NCBI RefSeq assembly: GCF_000718085.1
Contig: NZ_JOEC01000001.1
Location: forward strand, 930,001 to 994,000
Length of the DNA: 64,000 bases
Origin: Mycetocola saprophilus
Lineage (GTDB): Bacteria; Actinomycetota; Actinomycetes; Actinomycetales; Microbacteriaceae
Direction: 5' to 3'
This document shows positions 47,728 to 56,282 of the stretch, piece after piece. A program made the translations under genes and the position numbers. The notes under the pieces are model-generated. The model was not told the DNA's origin, made no database searches, and saw nothing but the letters and a program-made list of their open reading frames with translations. Position 1 is the first letter of the stretch; each line of letters begins with the position of its first letter.

Positions 47728-48969
47728 CTAGTGCGCGGGCGTCGGCTCGGCATCGGCCCGCGGACGCACCGCCGGAGCCAGGAAGATTGCCACGGCGACC
47801 ACCGCGAGCACTACGATCATCGCCGAGCGCAGGCCATAGTGCTCGCCGAGGAAGCCGAGCAGCGGCGGACCCACCAGGAAGGCGATATATCCGGTGGTGG
47901 CGACCGCACTCACCCGGCGCGCCGGGTCCTCGCCCGGCTCGCCGGTGTCGCCGGCGGCGGAGATGGTCAGCGGGAACCCGAGCGAGGCCCCCAGACCCCA
48001 GAAGAACACGGCGATTCCGGCGAGCACCGGGTTGTCCACGAAGACCACCAGGGCGATTCCGATCGCGCCGGCCAGGGCGCTCCCACGCACCACGGCGACC
48101 CGGCCGAAGCGGTTGATGACCGCGCCGCCGGTGAAGCGTCCGATGGTCATCGCCAGTGCGAAGCCGGTGAACACCAGCGAGCCCCAGGCGGGATCGTAAC
48201 CGTGACCGTCGACCATGAGCAGCGGCAGCCAATCATTGGCCGCACCCTCGGCCAGGGCCATCGCCAGCACGATCGCGCCGATCAGCAGCAGGCGGTGGTC
48301 CTTCCACAGCGGGCGACGCACCGGATAGATCGTCGCAATGCTGCCGGTGTCGGTCGTGTCACGCTGACGCCCAAACCCGCTGGGCACATAGCGAATGCCC
48401 CAGATAATGGGGAGCAGGCAGATCGCCGCAATTATCACCAGGTGCAACGCCACCGGGAAGTCCATCGCCGTGAACAGGATGCCCAGGCTCGCCCCCACCA
48501 CGGTCCCCAGCGAGAACGCGCCGTGCAGGTAGGGCAGGAAGGAGCGTCCGGAGAGGCGCTCGATCTCGGCCCCCTCGACGTTCATCGCGATCTCGGCGAG
48601 CCCCTGGCCCGCGCCGAACACGGCCAGCCCGATAAACGCACCGATGCCGCTACTCAGCAGCACTCCGCCGCCGATCAGCGCGACGCCGCCCACGATGCAC
48701 AGCAGACCCAGCAGGGTCACCGGCTTGGTGCCCAGACGGCGCACCAGCGGGGCGGATCCGAGGATTCCCGCCATCGATCCGATGGACAGCCCAAAGAGGA
48801 TCAGTCCCATCTGGGCGGTCGACGCCTCGAGCTGATCGCGAACGGCGGGCGTCCGGGTCACCCAGGAGGCCAGCGAGATACCGGGGATAAAGAAGAAGGA
48901 GAGCAGCGCGAGGCGGCGGCGGGCCAGCTCGCGCGAAATGGGCGCGAGGGTGGTCGTGGCGGAGGTCAT
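47728..48969 (-). CDS. Major facilitator superfamily transporter
   Basis: 413 residues with about 12 transmembrane helices. The first loop after helix 2 reads LVRRLGTKPVTLLG, and GEADGAP-type signatures are absent; the overall pattern (SFFFIPGISLASWVTRTPAV, GFGAGQ-like FGAGQGLAEIAMNVEGAEIE) resembles the YbjJ/fucose-permease-like MFS branch. The start at 48969 has AAGGA upstream; the frame is open to 49041 across the operator. Divergent from a TetR gene that likely represses it. Substrate (drug or sugar) unknown. Confidence 0.88.
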   Translation of the reverse strand: MTSATTTLAPISRELARRRLALLSFFFIPGISLASWVTRTPAVRDQLEASTAQMGLILFGLSIGSMAGILGSAPLVRRLGTKPVTLLGLLCIVGGVALIGGGVLLSSGIGAFIGLAVFGAGQGLAEIAMNVEGAEIERLSGRSFLPYLHGAFSLGTVVGASLGILFTAMDFPVALHLVIIAAICLLPIIWGIRYVPSGFGRQRDTTDTGSIATIYPVRRPLWKDHRLLLIGAIVLAMALAEGAANDWLPLLMVDGHGYDPAWGSLVFTGFALAMTIGRFTGGAVINRFGRVAVVRGSALAGAIGIALVVFVDNPVLAGIAVFFWGLGASLGFPLTISAAGDTGEPGEDPARRVSAVATTGYIAFLVGPPLLGFLGEHYGLRSAMIVVLAVVAVAIFLAPAVRPRADAEPTPAH

Positions 48970-49033
48970 CGGGGAATCCTTGTGGGGCGAAGTGGCGGGG
49001 TGATGGCGGCTGTGGCGCACCGGACACCGGTAA

Positions 49034-49049
49034 GTGTACAAGCGTACAC
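49034..49049. promoter_or_regulatory. TetR operator between MFS and TetR genes
   Basis: GTGTACAAGCGTACAC: 6-bp perfect inverted half-sites around a 4-base centre, in the 134-base divergent gap. Size and symmetry suit a TetR dimer, and the position allows control of both genes. Confidence 0.72.
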
Positions 49050-49103
49050 CTCCGGGACACGTGCGGTAAAGTGAAAAGGAACACCCCGATCAAAGGACCC
49101 TGG

Positions 49104-49670
49104 ATGGCCACCGCCCACCGCCCGAAAGATCCGCAGCGTCGCGAGAAGATCATCGCGGCAACCCTCGACGTAATTGCCGAGCACGGCATCGCCGGCACCA
49201 CCCACCGTCGCATCGCCGCGGCGGCCGAGGTCCCCCTGGGGTCGATGACCTACTACTTCTCCGGCATGGAGGAGCTGCTCACCGAGGCCTTCATGCTGAT
49301 GGCTACCACCGTCTCTCGTCGCTACATGGAGATCATGGATGCGGCCACCACCCGCGAGGAGGCTCGCGAGGCCGTGGTCGAGGTCATCACCGGCGATATC
49401 TGGGAGACGCCCAGGACGCTAACCCTGAGCTACGAGCTCTATGCGTTCAGCGTGAAAAACGAGCGGGTGCGCGAGGTGATCCGACACTGGATGTCGCAGA
49501 GTCGCGTCGCGATCGGTCGCCACTTTGACCCGATGACCACCTACGCACTGGACGCCGCGGTGGAGGGCCTCACCATTCACCGGTCGTTTCAGCCCGAAAT
49601 CACGCGGGAAACCGTGCGTGAAATCGTGGACCGCCTCACCCGCGAGGACGAACCGCCGGCGCGTCTGTAG
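49104..49670 (+). CDS. TetR-family transcriptional regulator
   Basis: 188 residues. Helix-turn-helix: REKIIAATLDVIAEHGIAGT and RRIAAAAEVPLGSMTYYFSG; the C-terminal ligand domain includes DIWETPRTLTLSYELYAFSV. AAAGGA is 6 bases before the ATG at 49104, so I prefer it over the GTG at 49071. Divergent from the MFS gene with a 16-bp palindrome between, the classic regulator-exporter arrangement. The ligand is unknown. Confidence 0.88.
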   Translation: MATAHRPKDPQRREKIIAATLDVIAEHGIAGTTHRRIAAAAEVPLGSMTYYFSGMEELLTEAFMLMATTVSRRYMEIMDAATTREEAREAVVEVITGDIWETPRTLTLSYELYAFSVKNERVREVIRHWMSQSRVAIGRHFDPMTTYALDAAVEGLTIHRSFQPEITRETVREIVDRLTREDEPPARL

Positions 49671-49747
49671 GACTCCGCCAAACAAATTTCCATTTTTTAT
49701 AAGAGAGTCAACACCGAAAGCGTCCAAACCCTTGGCAAGATAGAGGG

Positions 49748-50683
49748 GTGATTGTACTTGTATGTCCCGGACAGGGATCCCAGACCCCCGGTTTCCTGAC
49801 CCCCTGGCTTGAACTGCCCGGCGCACGCGAGCTGCTCGCGTCCTACTCCGAGGCCGCCGGGGTCGATCTGATCGCCCACGGCACCGAGTCCGACGCCGAC
49901 ACCATCCGCGACACCGCGATCGCCCAGCCGCTGATCGTGGCCGCGAGCCTGCTGGCCCTGAACGCCCTGCGCGAGGCCGCCCCCGACGCCGTCATCGGCG
50001 GAGTGGCCGGACACTCGGTGGGCGAGATCGCCGCGGCCGCCGCCTCCGGCGTGCTGAGCGAAACCGATGCCCTGAGCTTCGTGGCCGCCCGCGCCCGCGC
50101 GATGGCCACCGCCGCGGCCGCCGTCCCCACCGGCATGAGCGCCGTCCTGGGTGGCGGCGACGAGGTGGTCGAGGCCGCAGCGGCCGCCGTAGGGCTCTCC
50201 CCCGCCAACTACAACGGTGGCGGACAGATCGTCGTGGCCGGCGAGTTTGATGGGCTTGAGGCCCTGTCCGCAACCCCGCCCGCCGGTGCCCGCGTGATCC
50301 CGCTGCAGGTGGCCGGAGCCTTCCACACCCGCTACATGGAATCCGCCCGCGAGGTCCTCAAGGACGTCGCCGCGAACGTAACCCCGGCCGACCCGACCCT
50401 GCCGCTGTGGACCAACAACGACGGCCGCCAGGTCGCCTCCGGCCAGGAGTTCCTGGATCTGCTGGTCACCCAGGTTGCCTCCCCGGTGCGCTGGGATCTC
50501 TGCATGGAGTCCTTCGCCGCCGCCGGCATCACCGGCCTGATCGAGCTGGCCCCCGCCGGTGCGCTGGTGGGCCTCGCCCGCCGCGGCCTGAAGGGCGTCC
50601 CCACCGTCGCCATCAAGTCCCCGAGCGACATTGCCGCAGCAGTCGAGCTGCTCACCGCACACGCGGAAGGAAACGCATCATGA
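49748..50683 (+). CDS. fabD: Malonyl-CoA:ACP transacylase
   Basis: Loads malonyl groups onto ACP for fatty-acid elongation. 311 residues: CPGQGSQTPGFL at the N-terminus, nucleophile Ser90 in GHSVGEIAAA, Arg in AARARAM and His in AGAFHTRYM, a complete active site. The GTG at 49748 has GAGG almost touching it (GAGGGGTG), which is too close for a normal RBS; a leaderless transcript is possible, with CAAGAT about 10 bases upstream as -10. Heads the fabD-fabH-acpP-fabF operon. Confidence 0.96.
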   Translation: MIVLVCPGQGSQTPGFLTPWLELPGARELLASYSEAAGVDLIAHGTESDADTIRDTAIAQPLIVAASLLALNALREAAPDAVIGGVAGHSVGEIAAAAASGVLSETDALSFVAARARAMATAAAAVPTGMSAVLGGGDEVVEAAAAAVGLSPANYNGGGQIVVAGEFDGLEALSATPPAGARVIPLQVAGAFHTRYMESAREVLKDVAANVTPADPTLPLWTNNDGRQVASGQEFLDLLVTQVASPVRWDLCMESFAAAGITGLIELAPAGALVGLARRGLKGVPTVAIKSPSDIAAAVELLTAHAEGNAS

Positions 50684-51684
50684 CCCGTCCCCAGCTTCGC
50701 CAGTCCACCGGCCCCCAGTTCACCCGCATCCTCGGCATGGGTGCAGCCCGCGGCGAGCTCGTGGTTCCGAACTCCGAGATCATCGAGCCGATTAACTCCT
50801 CGGATGAGTGGATCCAGCAGCGCACCGGCGTGATCACCCGCCACCGTGCCTCGGCCGATGTCCTGGCGATCGACCTGGCCACCGAGGCCGCTATGGAGGC
50901 CGTCGCCAACGCCGGGATCGAGCCCGGCCAGGTGGACCTGGTGATCATCGCAACCATCAGCAACGTGCAGCAGACCCCGTCGATGGCCACCGTGGTTGCC
51001 GACCGCATCGGGGCCAACCCCGCCGCCGCCTACGACTTCAACGCCGCCTGCGCGGGCTACGCCTACGCGGTGGCCCAGGCCGACGCGCTGATCCGCGCGG
51101 GTGCCGCCCACTACGCCGTGGTGGTCGGAGCCGAAAAGCTCTCCGACATCATCGACCCCACCGATCGCAGCATCTCGTTCCTGCTGGGTGACGGCGCCGG
51201 TGCGGCCGTGATCGGCCCCTCGGACTACCCCGGAATCGCCGCTACCGTCTGGGGCTCCGACGGTGCCAACGCGGACAAGGTGGGCATGAACGCCACCCTG
51301 ATCGAGTACCGCGACGGCAAGGCACCCTGGCCGACCCTGCGCCAGGAGGGCCCCTCGGTCTTCCGCTGGGCCGTCTGGGAGATGGCCAAGGTTGCCCGCG
51401 AGGCACTCGAGGTGGCCGGGATCACCGTCGATGACCTCGCCGCCTTCATCCCGCACCAGGCAAACATGCGCATCGTGGATGAGTTCGCCAAGCAGCTCAA
51501 GCTTCCGGAGTCCGTGATCATCGCCCGCGATATCGCGACCACCGGCAACACCTCGGCTGCCTCGATTCCGCTCGCAGCCCACCGTCTGCTGCAGGAAAAC
51601 CCGCAGCTTTCCGGCGGTTACGCCCTGCAGATCGGCTTCGGCGCCGGCCTCGCTTTTGGCGCGCAGGTGGTTGTACTTCCGTAG
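50680..51684 (+). CDS. fabH: 3-oxoacyl-ACP synthase III
   Basis: Condenses an acyl-CoA primer with malonyl-ACP, starting fatty-acid synthesis; in actinobacteria it usually accepts branched primers. 334 residues with the Cys-His-Asn triad in FNAACAGYAYA (Cys near 123), FIPHQANMRI and TTGNTSAASIP. The ATG overlaps the fabD stop (ATGA); the frame open to 50407 lies in fabD and is rejected. Confidence 0.96.
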   Translation: MTRPQLRQSTGPQFTRILGMGAARGELVVPNSEIIEPINSSDEWIQQRTGVITRHRASADVLAIDLATEAAMEAVANAGIEPGQVDLVIIATISNVQQTPSMATVVADRIGANPAAAYDFNAACAGYAYAVAQADALIRAGAAHYAVVVGAEKLSDIIDPTDRSISFLLGDGAGAAVIGPSDYPGIAATVWGSDGANADKVGMNATLIEYRDGKAPWPTLRQEGPSVFRWAVWEMAKVAREALEVAGITVDDLAAFIPHQANMRIVDEFAKQLKLPESVIIARDIATTGNTSAASIPLAAHRLLQENPQLSGGYALQIGFGAGLAFGAQVVVLP

Positions 51685-51764
51685 ATCTCGGCACGTTATT
51701 GCCGCAAACACCCGTGATTCGCATACACTGTACGACGGTCACTCGATATTCAAGGAGAAAAATA

Positions 51765-52013
51765 ATGGCACTGTCCACCGAAGAAGTACTCGCCGGCCTG
51801 GCTGAACTGGTTAACGACGAGACCGGTATCGCCGCCGATCAGGTGGCCCTGGAGAAGTCGTTCACCGACGACCTCGACATCGACTCGATCTCGATGATGA
51901 CCATCGTGGTCAACGCCGAGGAGAAGTTCGACGTGAAGATTCCGGACGACGAGGTTAAGAACCTGAAGACCGTCGGCGACGCCGTCAGCTTCATCGTTTC
52001 CGCTCAGGCGTAG
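51765..52013 (+). CDS. acpP: Acyl carrier protein
   Basis: 82 residues, strongly acidic four-helix carrier. The phosphopantetheine is attached to Ser41 in DLDIDSISMM; the residue after the Ser is Ile instead of the commonest Leu, as in many actinobacterial ACPs. AAGGAGAAAA gives a strong ribosome site for the ATG at 51765, consistent with the high abundance of ACP. It lies 80 bases after fabH. Confidence 0.96.
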   Translation: MALSTEEVLAGLAELVNDETGIAADQVALEKSFTDDLDIDSISMMTIVVNAEEKFDVKIPDDEVKNLKTVGDAVSFIVSAQA

Positions 52014-52100
52014 CCCCTCGGGAATTGCTCAGGCCCGGCCACTGGTCGGGCCTGATCTGCCCCACTCCCCCCGTTTTATTTTGACGAAAGAGTTCATCGA

Positions 52101-53342
52101 ATGACCAAGCGAATCGTCGTCACCGGTATCGGCATCACCAGCCCCCTGGGCGGTACCACCGACGAAACCTGGACCAACCTTCTTGCCGGCAAGTCCGGTG
52201 CCTCCCCGCTCGAGCAGCCCTGGGTTGAAGAGCTGGGTCTGCCGGTCACCTTCGCCGCGCAGGCCGCGACCAAGTCCGTGGATGTTCTGGCCCGCCAGGA
52301 AGTCAAGCGCCTCGACCCGTCGAGCCAATTTGCCCTGACCGCCGCCCGCGAAGCCTGGGCCGACGCCGGAACCCCCGAGGTTGACCCCGAGCGCCTGCTG
52401 GTCGACTGGGCCACCGGAATCGGTGGCGTGTGGACCCTGCTGGACGCCTGGGACACCCTGCGCGAAAAGGGCCCGCGACGCGTACTCCCGATGACCGTTC
52501 CGATGCTCATGCCCAACGGCCCCGCCGCCGCAATCGGCATGGACCTGGGTGCTCGCGGTGGCGAGCGGACCGTGGTGTCGGCGTGCGCGTCGAGCACCGA
52601 GTCCCTGGCCAACGCCTATGACCACCTGCAGCAGGGCCTCGCCGACGTCGTGATCGCCGGTGGCTCGGAAGCCGCGATCCACCCGCTGCCGCTGGCCTCG
52701 TTTGCCGCGATGCAGGCGCTCTCCAAGCGCAACGATGAGCCGGCCGCCGCCTCGCGTCCCTACGATGTGGATCGTGACGGCTTCGTGCTCGGTGAAGGTG
52801 CCGCCGCCCTCGTGGTGGAGACCCTGGAGCACGCCCTAGCACGCGGCGCCAAGATCTACGCCGAGCTGCTGGGTGGCGCCGTCACCTCTGACGCGTACCA
52901 CATCACCGCTCCGGACCCCGAGGGTACCGCCGCCGCCCGCGCGATGCGCGCGGCCGTGGAGAACGCCGGCTACTCGCTGGATGAGGTGGGCCACATCAAC
53001 GCCCACGCCACCTCGACCCCGGTCGGCGACATCGCCGAGTACAACGCCCTGCGCGCCGTCTTCGGCGACCGCCTCGGCGAGATTGCCGTGACCGCAACCA
53101 AGGCATCGACCGGGCACCTGCTCGGTGGTGCCGGTGCGATCGAGGCCGCGTTCACCGCCAAGGCACTGGCCGAGAAGGTCATCCCGCCGACCATCAACCT
53201 GGACAACCAGGACCCGGCCATCGAGCTGGATGTCGTGACCGAGCCGCGCCCGCTGGGCGATGAGCCCGTGCTGGCGATCTCCAACTCGTTCGGCTTCGGC
53301 GGACACAACGCCGTGGTGGCCCTGCGCACCTACGTAGCCTAG
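52101..53342 (+). CDS. fabF: 3-oxoacyl-ACP synthase II
   Basis: Elongating condensing enzyme. 413 residues with Cys162 in SACASSTESL and the two His in INAHATSTPVGD and STGHLLGGAGA; GFGGHNA closes the fold. GACGAAAGAG precedes the ATG. It completes the four-gene synthesis set. A terminator hairpin follows 20 bases later. Confidence 0.96.
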   Translation: MTKRIVVTGIGITSPLGGTTDETWTNLLAGKSGASPLEQPWVEELGLPVTFAAQAATKSVDVLARQEVKRLDPSSQFALTAAREAWADAGTPEVDPERLLVDWATGIGGVWTLLDAWDTLREKGPRRVLPMTVPMLMPNGPAAAIGMDLGARGGERTVVSACASSTESLANAYDHLQQGLADVVIAGGSEAAIHPLPLASFAAMQALSKRNDEPAAASRPYDVDRDGFVLGEGAAALVVETLEHALARGAKIYAELLGGAVTSDAYHITAPDPEGTAAARAMRAAVENAGYSLDEVGHINAHATSTPVGDIAEYNALRAVFGDRLGEIAVTATKASTGHLLGGAGAIEAAFTAKALAEKVIPPTINLDNQDPAIELDVVTEPRPLGDEPVLAISNSFGFGGHNAVVALRTYVA

Positions 53343-53362
53343 TCTTCGGACACACGCATTCG

Positions 53363-53398
53363 GCGGCTCGTCTCCTTGGGGAGGCGGGCCGCTGTTTG
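53363..53398 (+). terminator. Terminator after fabF
   Basis: GCGGCTCGTCTCC pairs with GGAGGCGGGCCGC (two G-T pairs) around a 4-base loop, then TGTTTGG. It ends the fatty-acid operon. Confidence 0.7.
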
Positions 53399-53456
53399 GT
53401 ATGCGCGCCGCTACTGAACAGGACCGAGCTCCGTGCCGTGCGGTGCCGAGGGTTGG

Positions 53457-53972
53457 CTAGCCGACGCGGTGCAGCCAGGTGACCGGGCCGGCCTCGCTCG
53501 CGCCGCGGAACACGTCGAGTTCAAGGTCCCAGGTGGTGCCGAGTAGCTGGTCCATCCGCTCATGCAGCCGCTGCGGCTGGTCGATGGCCTCGGCCAGGGC
53601 GAGCCGGATCCGGTTCTCGCTCACGACCACGTTGCCACCGGTATCGGTCTGCGCCGAGTGCATGCCCTGATCGGGTGTGTACATCCAGCGGTGTCCGTCC
53701 TGTCCCGCGCCGGCATCCTCGGTAACCTCGAAGCGCATCTGCTCCCAGGTGTGCAGGACCGTGGCCAGGCGGGCACCGGTGCCCGGGGCCGCGGTCCAGG
53801 CAAACTCGGCGCGCAGCGCACCGCGCTGAACGGGCTGGTCGATCCAGTCGAGGCCCAGCGCATGACCAATAACGCCTCCGACCGCCCACTCGATATGGGC
53901 GCGGAACGCGCGGGGGGCGGAATGGATGAACACCATCCCTCGACTCAGTCTTTCGTTGTTCTGGATGGACAC
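53457..53972 (-). CDS. DUF3145 family protein
   Basis: 171 residues of the actinobacterial DUF3145 family, unknown function. Family features seen: RGMVFIHSAPRAFRAHIEWA near the start, GTGARLATVLHTWEQMRFEV, and a closing GTTWDLELDVFRGA. GAAGGGA lies before the GTG at 53972; the frame is open to 54053 without RBS. The gene is regularly found near fabF in actinobacteria and here is convergent with it, which hints at a link with lipid or envelope metabolism (inference). Confidence 0.9.
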   Translation of the reverse strand: MSIQNNERLSRGMVFIHSAPRAFRAHIEWAVGGVIGHALGLDWIDQPVQRGALRAEFAWTAAPGTGARLATVLHTWEQMRFEVTEDAGAGQDGHRWMYTPDQGMHSAQTDTGGNVVVSENRIRLALAEAIDQPQRLHERMDQLLGTTWDLELDVFRGASEAGPVTWLHRVG

Positions 53973-54143
53973 GGGATTCCCTTCGTTTGTGGTGATGCGT
54001 CTTCCCCTACGCACCCAAACGAATTTCCCGGCAATCCGGCCCGTCTCAGTCATTATGTGCAGATGCGTCCAGTGGATGCAAGCGTTTTGCCGCCGTCTTC
54101 CCTATACTCGGTAGAAGATAACCGCTTGAGCGAAAGGCATCAC

Positions 54144-54719
54144 GTGTCCGTGAAGGGCTCCCTGCTGGCAATCCTGACCCTCGGCCCCGCCTACGGGCTG
54201 CAGATTCGCGACGAGCTCACGCTGCGGGCGCCGCATCGGGCGGGCATCAACGTCGGCCAGATCTATGGGACGCTGGATCGCCTCCTCACCGCCGGCCTGC
54301 TCCGCTCGGCCGGGCTCACCGAGGACGCCCTCCCCCTGTACGAACTCTCCGACACGGGCATCGCCCTCGCCGAGACCTGGACTACCGAGCCCGAGCAGGT
54401 GCAGGCCCCGGACTGGATCGACATGCAGGATCAACTGTTGATCACCGCCTCGCTGCCCGGTAGCGCCGAGAACGTGCGTGCGCTCCTGGTGGGCTACCGC
54501 GCCGCGTGGTCGGCCTGGGCCGAGGTCACTTCGGAAACGGATCCCGCCCCCGCGGCCCAGCCGTTTGTCGCCGCCGCCCGTTCCGCGCAGACCGAGGCGG
54601 CACTCGCCTGGATCGATCGGGTCGGACCCGAGCTTGCCTCCGGTCGCGCCCTCGAACGCGCGGCGCGGCCGCTGCGACCACGCCGCGGGCGCAAACCCAC
54701 GCGCGGCGTCACCGCATAA
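54144..54719 (+). CDS. PadR-family transcriptional regulator
   Basis: 191 residues. SVKGSLLAILTLGPAYGLQI and VGQIYGTLDRLLTAGLLRSA form the winged helix of PadR proteins; the C-terminal part is helical with a basic tail (RPRRGRKPTRG). The GTG at 54144 follows GCGAAAGG; the long frame upstream lies antisense to the DUF3145 gene and is rejected. TATACT at 54103-54108 is a likely -10. Divergent from DUF3145. Target unknown. Confidence 0.85.
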   Translation: MSVKGSLLAILTLGPAYGLQIRDELTLRAPHRAGINVGQIYGTLDRLLTAGLLRSAGLTEDALPLYELSDTGIALAETWTTEPEQVQAPDWIDMQDQLLITASLPGSAENVRALLVGYRAAWSAWAEVTSETDPAPAAQPFVAAARSAQTEAALAWIDRVGPELASGRALERAARPLRPRRGRKPTRGVTA

Positions 54720-54727
54720 CACTCTTG

Positions 54728-54801
54728 TAGGGCGGGCGGGACTTGAACCCGCGATCGTTCGGTTATGAGCCGAATGCCTTAACCAGCTTGGCTACCGCCC
54801 C
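54728..54801 (-). tRNA. tRNA with CAU anticodon (elongator Met or Ile2)
   Basis: 74-base cloverleaf: acceptor GGGGCGG with CCGCCCT (G-T at the top), D-arm AGCCAAGCTGGTTAAGGC, anticodon arm TTCGG-CTCATAA-CCGAA and T-arm GCGGGTTCAAGTCCCGC. The anticodon stem lacks the three G-C pairs of initiator tRNA and the first pair is not mismatched C-A, so it is not tRNA-fMet. Elongator Met and lysidine-modified Ile2 cannot be separated by eye. Confidence 0.93.
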
Positions 54802-54875
54802 AGGTTGTGTCCCCGAGGGAACACAACGGTCCTATCTTATCGCCAGCGGAGCCGACGACACGACGAGGCTCCCGG

Positions 54876-56150
54876 CTATTCGGCCGACTGTTCGGCACCG
54901 ATTTCGGTGACCGGATCCACAACCTCTTCGCCGCGATACAGCGCCTCGAAGGTGTTGAGGGTGCGCTCGATATCGTGCGGCGCGATCAGGCGCAGCGAGG
55001 CGTTCTTGAACGCGTTGAGCTTGTCGGTGTCGGCCGTCAGCACGTCGGTCAGCTTCTCGGCCAGATCGGCCACATTACCGGGCTCGAACAGGTGGCCGTT
55101 TTCGCCGTCGTGCACCAGGTGCGGCAGCGCCATCGCATCGGCGGCTACCACCGGCAGCGCGGTGGACATGGCCTCCATCGTGGCGATCGACTGCAGCTCG
55201 GCAATCGAGGGCATCGCGAACACGGTGGCGTCGGTGTAGGCCTGGCGCAGCTCCTCATCGGTCACATACCCGGCGAAGTGCACCCGCTCCCCCAGACCCA
55301 GCTCGCTCACGAGCTCCTGGAGCGCCTTCTTCTGGTCGCCGCCCCCGATGATGGTGAGCTTGGCGTCGAGTTCGGGGGCGAGGCTGGCCACGGCGCGGAT
55401 CAGCACGTCGATCTGCTTCTCGCCGGTGATCCGACCGACAAACAGAATCCGGTTCTCGGTGCGCGGCTCGAAACTCGGCGTGTAGCGCGAGGAATCGATA
55501 CCGCAGGAGATCGCGTGGACGTCGCGAATGTTGGTGTAGCGCTCGAGGAAGTCGGCGGCGCGACGGGTCGGGGTGGTCACCGACTCGGCCCGGCCCAGGG
55601 CACGCTCGGCCAGGCGCCAGGCCCAGGCGATCAGCTGCTTCTGGAAGGCCTGCGGGACCATCGTGAACTCAAGCATGTTCTCGGGCATCACGTGGTTGGT
55701 CGCCACGATGCGGATGCCGCGCTTCTGTGCCTGCACCGAGAGTCCCCGGCCGATCACGAAGAAGGACTGCGAGTGAACCACGTCGGGCTTGAGCTCATCC
55801 AGAACCTTGGCCGCGTTGCGGTTGATGGTCCACGGCAGGGCAAACCGCAGCCAATCGTGCGGGTACCAGCGCACGCTGAACAGGCGGTGCAGGGTCATCC
55901 GCTGGCCCTCGTGGGGCTCGGTCCAGGTACCGTGGCGGTAGGAGGCGGCGGGGGCAACAACGTGGACGTCGTGTCCGCGGGCGACCAGGCCGGCGGCGAG
56001 ACGCTCGGTAAACCGGGCGGCACCGTTAACGTCGGGGGCGAACGTGTCGGTTCCGATCACGATGCGCAGCGGCCGCTTTGCCGGAGTCGTCTCGGCGATG
56101 TGCTCGGGACGGTTTTCGGTTGAGTCGGTCAAGATGTGGAGGTCCTCCAT
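54876..56150 (-). CDS. GT4-family glycosyltransferase
   Basis: 424 residues. GT-B fold: N-terminal TDTFAPDVNGAARFTERLAA (acceptor-side Gly-rich loop), KPDVVHSQSFFVIGRGLSV, then the donor-side domain with LFVGRITGEKQIDVLIRAVA and the E-x7-E region FAMPSIAELQSIATMEAMST. Similar proteins glycosylate diacylglycerol or other lipids. No membrane helix, so it is membrane-peripheral. No RBS precedes the ATG at 56150; GGAGG just inside could instead serve a TTG start at codon 8. The DMT gene upstream is on the same strand, 132 bases away. Confidence 0.9.
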   Translation of the reverse strand: MEDLHILTDSTENRPEHIAETTPAKRPLRIVIGTDTFAPDVNGAARFTERLAAGLVARGHDVHVVAPAASYRHGTWTEPHEGQRMTLHRLFSVRWYPHDWLRFALPWTINRNAAKVLDELKPDVVHSQSFFVIGRGLSVQAQKRGIRIVATNHVMPENMLEFTMVPQAFQKQLIAWAWRLAERALGRAESVTTPTRRAADFLERYTNIRDVHAISCGIDSSRYTPSFEPRTENRILFVGRITGEKQIDVLIRAVASLAPELDAKLTIIGGGDQKKALQELVSELGLGERVHFAGYVTDEELRQAYTDATVFAMPSIAELQSIATMEAMSTALPVVAADAMALPHLVHDGENGHLFEPGNVADLAEKLTDVLTADTDKLNAFKNASLRLIAPHDIERTLNTFEALYRGEEVVDPVTEIGAEQSAE

Positions 56151-56282
56151 GATTGCCGGTTTCAGACCGGTCTGCTGAGGCCAAACTGCGGCCTCGGGGT
56201 CACCCTATTCTAACGGCTCCGACCATCCCAACGCTTGTTATCCATGCGTGTGTGGCGCGAAGATCAATCGCTGGTATGAGGT

